NCBI RefSeq assembly: GCF_000973725.1
Contig: NZ_CP009621.1
Location: 1,555,501-1,619,500, forward strand
Source of the DNA: Pontibacter korlensis
GTDB taxonomy: Bacteria > Bacteroidota > Bacteroidia > Cytophagales > Hymenobacteraceae
Direction: 5' to 3'
DNA length: 64,000 nt
Below the pieces are notes generated by a model, which was not told the DNA's origin, did no database searches, and saw only the letters and a program-made list of their open reading frames with translations. The translations under genes were made by a program, and so were the position numbers. Below, in pieces: positions 41,700 to 49,771 of this stretch (its first letter is position 1; the number at the start of each line of letters is the position of its first letter).

Positions 41700-43649
41700 A
41701 TGCACAACATGCTACGACTAAAGCCTCTGGCGAAACAACTGCAACAAATCGGTTTTATGTTTCTGCTATTGTTGCTGCTTAGCGGCTGCGGTGCCAGCCA
41801 ATACTTAAGCAAAGGCGACAAGCGATTTGGGCAGGAAGAGTACGAGCGCGCGATAGAGTTTTACAAGCAGGCATTAGGTAAAGCCGGCAACGCAGGTGAA
41901 GTAAACTATAAGATAGCGGAGGCCTACCGCCGGTCTAACCGCCTGGCACAGGCAGAGCCATACTACAAAGCTGCTCTGGACGCTAATTTCCGTAAGGAGG
42001 ATGCCTACTATTATTACCCGTTGTCCCTGAAGGCGAATGGTAAGTATGAGGAGGCGCTGCGCCGCATGAGCGAGTATGTGCAGGTGGCTACAAGCCCGCA
42101 GTTGCGCTCTATGGCAGTGCGCGAACTGGATAACCTGCAGCAGCTGAACGAGATTCTGGGTATGGGAGAGCGCTTTAAGGTACAGAACCTGGAGGCCCTA
42201 AACACCGAAGGCTCTGAGTTTGCTCCTTATGTGCTTAATAACGAACTGATCTTCTCTTCTACACGCGGACCAGGCAAAGAGTACCTGGGAAATGGCGAGG
42301 GCTTTTTAGATGTGTACTCAACTACCCTTACCGATTCCGCTGCCGAGATGGGAGGCGCTGTACATAAGTATGAAGGCATCAATAATGAGGAACTGCACGA
42401 GGCGCTGGCAACCTTCACCAACGACGGAGCAACCATGGTGTTTGCCCGTGGTAACGAAGGCACCAAGAAAGGCCGCCAAAACGTGGACCTGTTTGTTTCG
42501 AACCGCCGCGCCAATGGCTGGACAGAACCAAAGCTACTAAGTATAAACGACCCTGAGGCCTGGGATTCTTCTCCTGCCTTCACGCCAGATGGTAAGACCT
42601 TGTATTTCTCTTCCAGCCGCAAAGGAGGCTTGGGAGGTACAGACATCTATAAGTCTACATTAGACGACAATGGTCGCTTTTCTGCTCCTGAAAACCTTGG
42701 GCCAGACATCAACACATCCAGTAACGAGAGCTTTGTTTCGGTAGGCCCTGATGGCACCGTATACATTGCTTCCGATGGCTTGCCAGGTCTTGGTAACCTC
42801 GACCTGTTCCGTATTGAGAATGGCAAGCCTGTAAACTTAGGAGCACCGGTAAACTCGCCGGGTGATGACTTCGGGATGTATTTCGTGAACGAGCAGTATG
42901 GCTTCTTCTCATCTAACCGTGAGGGCGGCAAGGGAGGCGACGATCTGTACCGCTTTGTAAGAAGCGACCGTAAGCTGGTGAACTTCTTTGTGGATGGTAC
43001 CCTATACCAACTGCGTGAGGGAGCCCGCCAACGCACTGCGGTACCAAACAACACGGTAGTACTTCAGGACGAGGCTGGCAAACAAATAGCCATGACCAGT
43101 ACCGATGCCGAGGGTAAGTTCTCTTTCCCGCTCGATTCGGCCTCTACCTATTCTGTGGTGGCAGAGAAGCCTAACTTCTTTACTGCCCGCCAGCGTATCA
43201 CTACTGAGGGCAAAATGCCAGCCCAAAGCGAGCTGAAGGACCCAATAAACGAGGTGCGCCTGACGGCTACACTGGTGCTGAACGAGATTGTGAAAGAGAA
43301 AGCAATTGTGCTGGAAAATATCTTCTACGACTTCGACAAAGCAAACATTCGCCCGGATGCAGCCAGAGAACTTAATAAGCTGGTGCAGATACTTGAGGAT
43401 AACCCGGGAATTTCAATTGAATTAAGTTCTCACACAGATGCCCGTGGCTCCGACAGCTATAACCAGGACCTGTCGCAGCGCCGTGCTGAGTCTGCTGTAG
43501 AGTACATCATATCAAAAGGTATAGATCGCTCGCGAATTACTGCCAGAGGCTACGGTGAGAGCCGATTGGTAGTAAAAAATGCCAAAATAGAGGCAGAGCA
43601 TCAGCGTAACCGTCGCACCGAATTTAAAGTGGTACGTATACAAGAGTAA
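41700..43649 (+). CDS. OmpA-family lipoprotein with TPR, PD40/WD40-like and carboxypeptidase-regulatory domains (PorE-like)
   Basis: The 649-residue product has a lipobox LLSGC with Cys30, TPR repeats (about 35-130), a PD40/WD40-like beta-propeller (about 160-420, repeats such as SSPAFTPDGKTLYFSSSRKGGLGG), a CarboxypepD_reg-like segment (about 450-520, AVPNNTVVLQDEAGKQIAMTS) and a C-terminal OmpA peptidoglycan-binding domain (about 535-645, FDKANIRPDAARELNKLVQIL, ELSSHTDARG, GYGESR). This order is that of PorE (PG1058) of the type IX secretion system, which links the outer membrane to peptidoglycan. Identity as the working PorE is inference from architecture. ATG 41700 is preferred; TTG 41694 and ATG 41709 are also in frame. 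Confidence 0.82.
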   Translation: MHNMLRLKPLAKQLQQIGFMFLLLLLLSGCGASQYLSKGDKRFGQEEYERAIEFYKQALGKAGNAGEVNYKIAEAYRRSNRLAQAEPYYKAALDANFRKEDAYYYYPLSLKANGKYEEALRRMSEYVQVATSPQLRSMAVRELDNLQQLNEILGMGERFKVQNLEALNTEGSEFAPYVLNNELIFSSTRGPGKEYLGNGEGFLDVYSTTLTDSAAEMGGAVHKYEGINNEELHEALATFTNDGATMVFARGNEGTKKGRQNVDLFVSNRRANGWTEPKLLSINDPEAWDSSPAFTPDGKTLYFSSSRKGGLGGTDIYKSTLDDNGRFSAPENLGPDINTSSNESFVSVGPDGTVYIASDGLPGLGNLDLFRIENGKPVNLGAPVNSPGDDFGMYFVNEQYGFFSSNREGGKGGDDLYRFVRSDRKLVNFFVDGTLYQLREGARQRTAVPNNTVVLQDEAGKQIAMTSTDAEGKFSFPLDSASTYSVVAEKPNFFTARQRITTEGKMPAQSELKDPINEVRLTATLVLNEIVKEKAIVLENIFYDFDKANIRPDAARELNKLVQILEDNPGISIELSSHTDARGSDSYNQDLSQRRAESAVEYIISKGIDRSRITARGYGESRLVVKNAKIEAEHQRNRRTEFKVVRIQE

Positions 43650-43679
43650 TCAGTGTAGCGCTATACAATAAATAAAAAG

Positions 43680-43715
43680 GCCGCACAGGTATTACACTTG
43701 TGCGGCTCTTTTATT
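43680..43715 (+). terminator. terminator after the PorE-like gene
   Basis: GCCGCACA (43680-43687) and TGTGCGGC (43699-43706) form an 8-bp stem with an 11-nt loop, then TCTTTTATTT. Confidence 0.8.
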
Positions 43716-43782
43716 TGTACATGGTTGATAACTGTAGTAGAGTTAGTGCAAGTGTATACTTTACCCAAAGCAGTTGCTGAAC

Positions 43783-44334
43783 TTACTTGCCAATGGTATA
43801 CTTTAAGCCCAAGCCAAGCGTGTTCATGTAAGAGAAGCCCCGGAAACTATAGCTGTCTGTGTTGACGCCCAGTACAGCGTGGCGATAGTCCAGGGAGACA
43901 GCAAGTGGTATCTTCTGGAAAGCGTACTCAACTCCAACGGAAGCCAGCAGAATAGCCCCAACCTTTAACGGCTGCTTTTCATAATACCAGCCGCGCGTTG
44001 TGCCTACCGCTCCAATGCCTACCCCTGCATAGGGCCTAAGGCGACTTGATGTTAGCAATTGGGGCTGCCACAGGTAATGCAGTGAGGCTTGGTAAGATTC
44101 CCTGTGCCCCCAGCGCCCTACCTGGAGCTCAAGAGCTGCTTCAGGCTTCACAAAACGTTTTATACGCAGTTCATGCTGTATGCCAGTTGGTCCGCCTACA
44201 GATGCCCTGTATCCGATAGCTGTTTTATAAGGGGCTATGGCGTTCGGTTTGGAAGTGGGGGTGTCCTGAGCTATTGCTGGTAGGGCAAAAAGGGAGAGGG
44301 CTCCCATTATTGGGAGCAGAAGTTTGTTTATCAT
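43783..44334 (-). CDS. outer membrane beta-barrel protein
   Basis: The 183-residue protein has a signal peptide (MINKLLLPIMGALSLFALPAIA, mature start QDTPTS) and a small-barrel body with alternating aromatic strands (HELRIKRFVKPEAALELQVGRWGHRESYQASLHYLW), ending NTLGLGLKYTIGK. It lies convergent to the PorE-like gene with the 43.7 kb terminator between. Not assignable to a named porin; small barrels in this phylum often have no known ligand. Confidence 0.75.
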   Translation of the reverse strand: MINKLLLPIMGALSLFALPAIAQDTPTSKPNAIAPYKTAIGYRASVGGPTGIQHELRIKRFVKPEAALELQVGRWGHRESYQASLHYLWQPQLLTSSRLRPYAGVGIGAVGTTRGWYYEKQPLKVGAILLASVGVEYAFQKIPLAVSLDYRHAVLGVNTDSYSFRGFSYMNTLGLGLKYTIGK

Positions 44335-44559
44335 AGCTATATTAGGATTTAGTGATACTTATATTTAACTGACCCGCTTATAAATGAAATGGTTGCAGGG
44401 TTGCATGCTGGAAAAGTGAAATAGAGGTGCCCTTGCAACCTGCCGGTTAGCAGGAAAACATTTTCAGGTTACAGCCTTAAGAGGCAGCAGTGATGTATAA
44501 GGTTGAGGTTAAATGGAGGAATAAATGGCTCCTGCTGTCGCTAATGCCATTCCCTTTAT

Positions 44560-44567
44560 TAAATTTG
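44560..44567 (+). promoter_or_regulatory. -7 element of purM promoter
   Basis: TAAATTTG precedes the purM ATG (44589) by 21 nt. No TTG at the expected -33 position was found. Confidence 0.45.
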
Positions 44568-44588
44568 TAGGCAAATCATCCTGAAACT

Positions 44589-45758
44589 ATGGAAAACAGA
44601 TATTTGCGTCGCGGCGTATCCGCCTCCAAGGAGGATGTGCACAACGCCATCAAAAACATCGATAAAGGACTTTTCCCAAAAGCTTTCTGCAAGATCATCC
44701 CTGATGTCCTGACGGGGGATGAGGATTACTGTGCCATTATGCACGCCGACGGAGCTGGTACCAAATCTTCGTTGGCTTACATGTACTGGAAGGAGACAGG
44801 CGACCTGAGCGTGTGGAAGGGCATTGCCCAAGATGCCGTGGTGATGAACACCGACGACCTGCTATGCGTGGGTGCCACTGATAAGATACTGCTTTCTTCT
44901 ACCATCGGCAGAAATAAGAACCTGATCCCTGGTGAGGTGATTGCAGCGATCATCAACGGTACTGAGGAGGTGCTTCAGATGCTGCGCGACAATGGCGTGG
45001 GTATTTACAGCACCGGCGGCGAAACAGCTGATGTAGGCGACTTGGTGCGCACCATCATCGTAGACAGCACTGTAACAGCCCGCATGCGCCGCGATGAGGT
45101 TATTTCGAACCATACCATACAGCCCGGCGACGTAATAGTTGGTTTTGCCTCTTATGGGCAGGCCAAGTACGAGATAGAGTATAATGGCGGCATGGGCAGC
45201 AACGGCCTTACCTCGGCCCGCCACGATGTGTTTCATAAGTACCTGGCAGCCTCTTATCCGGAGAGCTACGATCCTGAGCTGCCCGTGGACCTGGTATACT
45301 CTGGCAACATGCGCCTTACCGATATCGACCCTGAGACAGGCATAGAGGTAGGCAAGCTAGTGCTTTCGCCAACACGTACCTATGCACCTATTGTAATGGA
45401 GATTCTGAAGCAGCACCGCCAAAACATACACGGCATGGTACACTGCTCTGGTGGTGCCCAGACTAAAGTGCTGCATTTCACTGAGAAGGTACACATTATA
45501 AAGGATAATCTGCTGCCGGTGCCGCCGCTGTTCCGCATTATTCAGGAGCAAAGCCATACCGATTGGAAGGAGATGTATAAGGTGTTTAACATGGGCCACC
45601 GCTTGGAGATTTACCTGCCGGAGGAGCATGCGCAGGATTTAATTGATATTTCGAAGAGCTTTGGCGTAGAGGCGCAGGTTATTGGCCGCGTGAAGAAAAG
45701 CAAGACCAATGAGCTCACCATCCGCAGCCCTTACGGCGAGTTCTACTACGAAGGCTAA
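44589..45758 (+). CDS. purM: phosphoribosylformylglycinamidine cyclo-ligase (AIR synthase)
   Basis: PurM closes FGAM to AIR in de novo purine synthesis. The 389-residue protein belongs to the PurM/AIR synthase superfamily: HADGAGTKSSLAYMYW near residues 53-68, AVVMNTDDLLCVGA near 85-98, STGGETADVGDLV near 140-152 and HCSGGAQTKVLHF near 287-299. It is about 40 residues longer than E. coli PurM (the Bacteroidota version diverges from the gammaproteobacterial one). Followed by a strong terminator. Confidence 0.92.
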   Translation: MENRYLRRGVSASKEDVHNAIKNIDKGLFPKAFCKIIPDVLTGDEDYCAIMHADGAGTKSSLAYMYWKETGDLSVWKGIAQDAVVMNTDDLLCVGATDKILLSSTIGRNKNLIPGEVIAAIINGTEEVLQMLRDNGVGIYSTGGETADVGDLVRTIIVDSTVTARMRRDEVISNHTIQPGDVIVGFASYGQAKYEIEYNGGMGSNGLTSARHDVFHKYLAASYPESYDPELPVDLVYSGNMRLTDIDPETGIEVGKLVLSPTRTYAPIVMEILKQHRQNIHGMVHCSGGAQTKVLHFTEKVHIIKDNLLPVPPLFRIIQEQSHTDWKEMYKVFNMGHRLEIYLPEEHAQDLIDISKSFGVEAQVIGRVKKSKTNELTIRSPYGEFYYEG

Positions 45759-45783
45759 ACTAAACTTTTTTATACTTTGCAAG

Positions 45784-45816
45784 CGCCACAGGTACAGCAC
45801 CTGTGGCGTTTTTTTT
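45784..45816 (+). terminator. terminator after purM
   Basis: CGCCACAGGT (45784-45793) and ACCTGTGGCG (45799-45808) form a perfect 10-bp stem with a 5-nt loop and a run of eight T. Confidence 0.93.
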
Positions 45817-46007
45817 CTGGGGCTGATGTTACAAAAGACTGAGGAAATGCCATTGAAAAAGTGCTTTTGAGGCTATGATGGCATTTTTTAAGTATAGCGA
45901 GATGGTAATTCTGCTAAAGCCGATGTGGCAAAAGGGAGAGAAATTATGCTTTAACATATATATGTTTATAAGAACTATGCATTTATGTTCCTCTCACCAT
46001 ACCTCAA

Positions 46008-46667
46008 ATGAAAACAAACTTCCTCACCCTTTAGCTGCTGCTTTCCTCGTTCGCTGTTGTGGCGCAATAGTAATTCTACCATTGGCGTAGGGCTGCGTCT
46101 AATGCCTTATAATGCAGTTGGAAGCACAAAATATCAAGAAGCATTTGATGTCCCTTTTCTGTACCTGCATTACACTAACAATCTTAGTAGTCGAGCTAGT
46201 GTACAGATTGGCTTAGGGTATGGCATGAATGAAGCATCTACGGCTGGCATCTCACGGCATGTTGCCCTTGATAGCATATACATGAAAGAAAGCTATCAGC
46301 GACTTCAAGCAGTAGCGATTCCTCTTACCTTCAAATACACTCCATTTAAAATCAATAAACGGCTGCAGTTTTATGGATATGCTTTCTTTACGCCTATAGT
46401 TAGACACATAAAAGCACAAGCTACTGAAAGCCTTAATGGTGGTTCAGCTATGAGAAAAGATTTATATAGTGAGCTGCTACCAGTGTAACTGCAGTTGCAT
46501 CTGCTGGTGTCACTTTACAGTACAGATTTAGTGATAGATGAAGTGCTTATGCAGAAGGGGATGTATTCAGTTATAGTTTTGAGCGGCAGCATCCAACAGT
46601 ATCGCTTGGATAAGGAGGAAAAGGAGTCGGTCCAAACTACAACCTCGACCTAAAGCGAGAGAAGTAA
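46008..46667 (+). pseudogene. broken outer membrane barrel-protein gene
   Basis: A signal-peptide reading frame starts at ATG 46008 (MKTNFLTL then LLLSSFAVVAQ) but is interrupted by TAG at 46032 and TAG at 46068. A one-base shift puts the rest in another frame: NSNSTIGVGLRLMPYN runs on to LLPV, ending at TAA 46486-46488. A second shift continues VTAVASAGVTLQYRFSD, then TGA at 46539 and TAA at 46611, to TAA 46665. The combined conceptual protein has the strand pattern of the small barrels nearby. At least five disruptions make a sequencing error unlikely. Confidence 0.75.
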
Positions 46668-46737
46668 ATAAGCAGCTAAAACCAAACTGGCACAATAATT
46701 GGCTTTAAGCAAGTATAAGCGAAAACCTATACTTACC

Positions 46738-47472
46738 ATGAGAAAGTTTTTACTACCGTTCCTGCTTGTACTGCTGGCACTGCCGGTGTGGGCACAACCC
46801 TCTATTCTTACTTTCACTGCAGAGCGCGGCGAGCACTTCCAGGTTAGGGTGAATGGGCGCATCGTTAACCGCTCCTTTACCAATTACGTGCGCCTGAACG
46901 ACGTGCGGCCGGGTGAGCATTATATCGAATTACGTGTTAAGAGCCGTCACGGCCTGTATAAAATGGGGCAGAAGGTGTTTGTGCCACACGGGGTGGAGGC
47001 AAACTATGGCGTGCGCACCATGGGCCGGAGCGGCAAGGCCTACCTCAAGCTCCTGAGCGAGGTGCCGCTGAGGCCGATAGTTGTAGTGCCAACACCTCCA
47101 TTGCCCCGTTACCCGGATTATGACCGCGAAGATGATAATTACGATGACCGTTACCGGGATAATTACTACGGCGATTGCCGTAAACTGCTATCCGCCCGTG
47201 AACTGGATCACGCCATAGAGGCCATCCGCAGCCGTGATTTTGAAAGCACCAAATTAAGTATAGCACGCGACGCCCTGCGAGGTGGCAGTATTATGGCCGA
47301 TGATCTGAAGCGCCTGCTACTGCAGTTCGACCATGAAAGTACCCGCGTAGAGTTCGCCAAGTACGCCTACGATTCTCTCTGCGACCGAGAGCACTTCTAC
47401 TATATCTACGACCTCTTTAGGTTTGATAGTAGTGTGCGGGAGCTGGAGGAGTTTTCGAGACGAAGAAGGTAA
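46738..47472 (+). CDS. exported DUF4476 domain protein
   Basis: The 244-residue product starts at ATG 46738 with a signal peptide (RKFLLPFLLVLLALPVWA, mature QPSILTF). An N-terminal beta-rich part (FQVRVNGRIVNRSFTNYVRL, YIELRVKSRHGLY) leads to a Pro/Asp/Tyr linker near 120-140 and a C-terminal DUF4476-like helical region (about 145-240, RKLLSARELDHAIEAIRSRD, LSIARDALRGGSIMADDLKRLL, YAYDSLCDREHFYYIYDLF). Function unknown; these domains occur in secreted or outer membrane proteins. An in-frame TTG at 46699 is not preferred. Confidence 0.82.
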   Translation: MRKFLLPFLLVLLALPVWAQPSILTFTAERGEHFQVRVNGRIVNRSFTNYVRLNDVRPGEHYIELRVKSRHGLYKMGQKVFVPHGVEANYGVRTMGRSGKAYLKLLSEVPLRPIVVVPTPPLPRYPDYDREDDNYDDRYRDNYYGDCRKLLSARELDHAIEAIRSRDFESTKLSIARDALRGGSIMADDLKRLLLQFDHESTRVEFAKYAYDSLCDREHFYYIYDLFRFDSSVRELEEFSRRRR

Positions 47473-48000
47473 GCTGAGGAGTTAGAGAGTTTAAAGTTTA
47501 GTGAGAAAAGCTGAGAGCAGTGTGGGTTATACTTGCGCAGCTCTTTTTTATCTTACCAAATCCAGTAAAGATTTGCAGCGCCGGGTCCGACCACCCGTGC
47601 CCCTCTCTCGAAACAAGTTCGGGGTCGATGACTTGGCTAAGTAGTGGAATCTGTAGCTGCTTTGGCTTAAGTATAAATCCCATAGAAAGGCTATTCTAGT
47701 GAACCCACCCTAAGCCCTCCAAGGAGGGGAACTTTCGGGAACGATAAACATCCCCCTATACCCCATTCAAAGGGGGAGTTAGCAAAGGCGGCGGCTGTTA
47801 AATCTGATCCCAGTCATTGGGTTGAGCGCCTTGTGAGATCCGGTGCCGCGCATGCGGCAGCGCTCTGGCGCAGGAGGGCATCAAAGCTAGAGATGAACAG
47901 TAGCTAATAAGTGTAGCTTGTGTCAATCTGAAGAAGCGGTGACTATGAAAGTACTGATAGAAGTAAATCTAAAATATGGCCGAATAGTCCTAATTTGAAC
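47473..48000. repeat. gene-poor region with short inverted repeats (possible dispersed repeats)
   Basis: No credible gene. CCCTCC/GGAGGG (47715-47728) and CCCCCT/AGGGGG (47752-47776) are hairpins of the type seen in mobile intergenic repeats of Bacteroidota. A perfect TGCCGC-GCAT-GCGGCA hairpin lies at 47844-47859, enclosed by GCGCC (47826-47830) and GGCGC (47867-47871). A 61-codon minus frame at 47498-47683 is probably spurious. Whether these are genome-wide repeats needs a whole-genome search. Confidence 0.4.
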
Positions 48001-48040
48001 AAAAAAGGCGGGTGCTGCCAAGACAACACCCGCCTTTTTT
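48001..48040. terminator. bidirectional terminator next to the DUF4293 gene
   Basis: AAAAAAGGCGGGTG (48001-48014) and CACCCGCCTTTTTT (48027-48040) are perfect 14-bp complements with a 12-nt loop, so U-runs occur on both strands. It ends the minus-strand gene at 48056. Confidence 0.9.
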
Positions 48041-48055
48041 ATGCTTTCCTGCAGT

Positions 48056-48556
48056 TTATCTCAACCTGTCTACAGATCTTACCAGATCCTCATCGCGCTT
48101 GATAAAGCGATTAGCCAGGGAGTTGAGTACAAGCGCTAGCAGGGGCAGGTAGAAACCAGCCTCGTAGGAGCCTTTTTCATCTGCCTGTACCAAATCGCTA
48201 CCCACAAAGTAGGCATAGTATAATAAGGCACCCAACGTTGCTACAATAAGCAGTGTATTCAGCAGGCCTAGTTTCATCTGGTTCAGGCGGCTCTTGTACT
48301 GAAATATCTCGTACACGGCAATAACTGCAGCGGCTATAGCCAGCATGCCAATGGCAATTGTGCCTTGTTGCGGAATAGTGCCAGCCGAGCTCGGCTCTCC
48401 CTGCTCATTTAGGAAGTAAGACTTAAGATTCCAGGCTGTTAACACCACGGTTTCGCCGGTAGCAGGGTCAGTCTTAGACCACAGCGGCAGAAACAGCATA
48501 GCGATCATGGCAATGGCCAGCAGGGCCAGAAATACGGTTTGAATTCTTTGTATCAT
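48056..48556 (-). CDS. DUF4293 family membrane protein
   Basis: The 166-residue protein has four hydrophobic helices, at about 7-24 (VFLALLAIAMIAMLFLPL), 66-84, 98-116 and 131-149, and the conserved opening MIQRIQTVFL of the DUF4293 family, which is found in Bacteroidota. The C-terminal tail is basic (ANRFIKRDEDLVRSVDRLR) and so probably cytoplasmic. Function unknown. Minus-strand -7 box TAATTTTG is at plus 48587-48594. Confidence 0.88.
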   Translation of the reverse strand: MIQRIQTVFLALLAIAMIAMLFLPLWSKTDPATGETVVLTAWNLKSYFLNEQGEPSSAGTIPQQGTIAIGMLAIAAAVIAVYEIFQYKSRLNQMKLGLLNTLLIVATLGALLYYAYFVGSDLVQADEKGSYEAGFYLPLLALVLNSLANRFIKRDEDLVRSVDRLR

Positions 48557-48586
48557 ACAGTGGTAAAATTAACTTGCAAAGAGTTG

Positions 48587-48594
48587 CAAAATTA
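48587..48594 (-). promoter_or_regulatory. -7 element of the DUF4293 gene
   Basis: CAAAATTA on the plus strand reads TAATTTTG on the minus strand, 31 nt before the start codon. No clean -33 TTG is seen. Confidence 0.45.
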
Positions 48595-48661
48595 GACAAA
48601 GACCTGTAAAACTAAAATTAAGATGCACACTGCTTATATAGTTGGTGTACTCTAAACCCCT

Positions 48662-48891
48662 GTTAGCAAGTTCGGCGGCTCCCTCAGTTCTGTTCAGGCC
48701 GACGATATGGTGGCACTGGTGATGAAGAATATCATAGCTCGGAACCCCGATCTGGACTCAAAGCAGATAGATATGTGGTGAAGGGTGCAGCTAACCATAC
48801 CGGTGAGGATACCTGCAATGTGGGCGTATGGCTTGCTACCATGTGCGTAGGTGTAAAGCAGGCTGTTGTGGTAAGCTATGGGAAGGTGTAA
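48662..48891 (+). pseudogene. decayed N-terminal thiolase (acetyl-CoA acetyltransferase) fragment
   Basis: One frame reads SKFGGSLSSVQADDMVALVM then KNIIARNPDLDSKQIDMW and stops at TGA near 48778-48780. A shifted frame continues VVKGAANHTGEDTCNVGVWL to a TAA at 48889-48891. The order matches the N-terminus of acetyl-CoA acetyltransferase/3-oxoadipyl-CoA thiolases (KFGGSL, ADD, GAANQTGED, NV). Nothing downstream supplies the rest, so it is a truncated, frame-shifted remnant with no start codon. The remaining DNA to 49089 is without recognisable genes. Confidence 0.65.
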
Positions 48892-49089
48892 CTTCTTGTA
48901 AGTCTATGGTTTGATGGCCTCTTCTGTTTTTTAGAAGGAACTTTTCTATGCTATTCTGGAAACAGGAAAAGTATAATTTGGGACGTATAAAACTTTGATT
49001 CTGCCCTGTCTGGTAAAACACAGGGTAAGGAGGTATTATAAAAGTGTGGACGCATTATTGAACCAAAAAGGCTTTGAAAGTATTTTTAA

Positions 49090-49120
49090 TTTGATGCAGG
49101 GTAGACAGTAGCTACCTTTG
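49090..49120 (+). promoter_or_regulatory. promoter of the GAF gene
   Basis: TTTG at 49090-49093, 19-bp spacer, TACCTTTG at 49113-49120: an exact Bacteroidota consensus promoter, about 20 nt before the start codon. Confidence 0.8.
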
Positions 49121-49139
49121 CAAAATATAAAAGACGAAG

Positions 49140-49697
49140 GTGACGGAGAGAAAAATCGAAAATACATTTATCGGAGTTAACTTAATTCCTGATAATGAAG
49201 ATGAGAGATTAAATAAGTTAAAAGAATACGAAATACTGGATACACCGGAGGAAGGTGCATTCAACCACATAGCCGCTATGGCTACCCATATGTTCAAGGT
49301 GCCTATCGCTTTGGTATCTTTAGTAGATGCTGATCGTGTGTGGTTTAAGGCTAACATAGGTATGGGGAGCATCAAGAGTGTACCTCGTGGTGAAAGCCTT
49401 TGCTCTTTGGCTGTCTTAAACGAGGAGCCTACTATTTTTCAGGATGCTGTAACAGAGCCATGCCTGCTAGCTAACCCTCTTGTTACTGGTAACTTTGGCC
49501 TGAGATTTTATGCAGGCGCACCGCTTGTTACGTCAGATGGTCTAAACATTGGTACTTTCTGCCTTGTAGATAAGGAGCCGCGCGAGTTTACCGAAAGCGA
49601 CCAGAAAACATTGGCCAACCTGGCTTCCATTGTAATGGATGAAATAGAGTTGCGCTATCTGAGGCGCAAAGTGAACAATGAAGGTTCGGCGGACTAG
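49140..49697 (+). CDS. stand-alone GAF domain protein
   Basis: The 185-residue protein is essentially one GAF domain (about residues 30-175): RLNKLKEYEILDTPEEGAFNHIA, PIALVSLVDADRVWFKANIG, GESLCSLAVLNEEPTIFQDA and YAGAPLVTSDGLNIGTFCLVD. GAF domains bind small ligands or chromophores and usually regulate a fused output domain; here none is fused, so it could act with a partner. A GTG start at 49140 is used because no in-frame ATG precedes the domain. A consensus promoter lies just upstream and a terminator follows. Confidence 0.88.
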   Translation: MTERKIENTFIGVNLIPDNEDERLNKLKEYEILDTPEEGAFNHIAAMATHMFKVPIALVSLVDADRVWFKANIGMGSIKSVPRGESLCSLAVLNEEPTIFQDAVTEPCLLANPLVTGNFGLRFYAGAPLVTSDGLNIGTFCLVDKEPREFTESDQKTLANLASIVMDEIELRYLRRKVNNEGSAD

Positions 49698-49724
49698 GTC
49701 GCCTTTCTCTTAATAAGCTTAGAG

Positions 49725-49756
49725 CCCGTATGCACACTGTGCGTGCGGGTTTTTAT
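49725..49756 (+). terminator. terminator after the GAF gene
   Basis: CCCGTATGCAC (49725-49735) and GTGCGTGCGGG (49739-49749) pair over 11 bp with two G-T pairs and a 3-nt loop, followed by TTTTTATTTTT. Confidence 0.8.
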
Positions 49757-49759
49757 TTT

Positions 49760-49767
49760 TACCTTTG
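49760..49767 (+). promoter_or_regulatory. -7 element immediately before truA
   Basis: TACCTTTG ends 4 nt before the truA ATG (49772). If used, transcription would start at or within a few bases of the start codon, giving a leaderless or nearly leaderless mRNA. Confidence 0.45.
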
Positions 49768-49771
49768 CTGT

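Noticed and set aside
47498..47683. Minus-strand 61-codon frame with a Gly/Pro-rich sequence
   Set aside because: It lies in hairpin-rich repeat DNA, has no promoter, and its composition looks like a chance translation.
48836..49021. Minus-strand frame in the thiolase remnant area
   Set aside because: It overlaps the decayed plus-strand gene and has no domain or start context.
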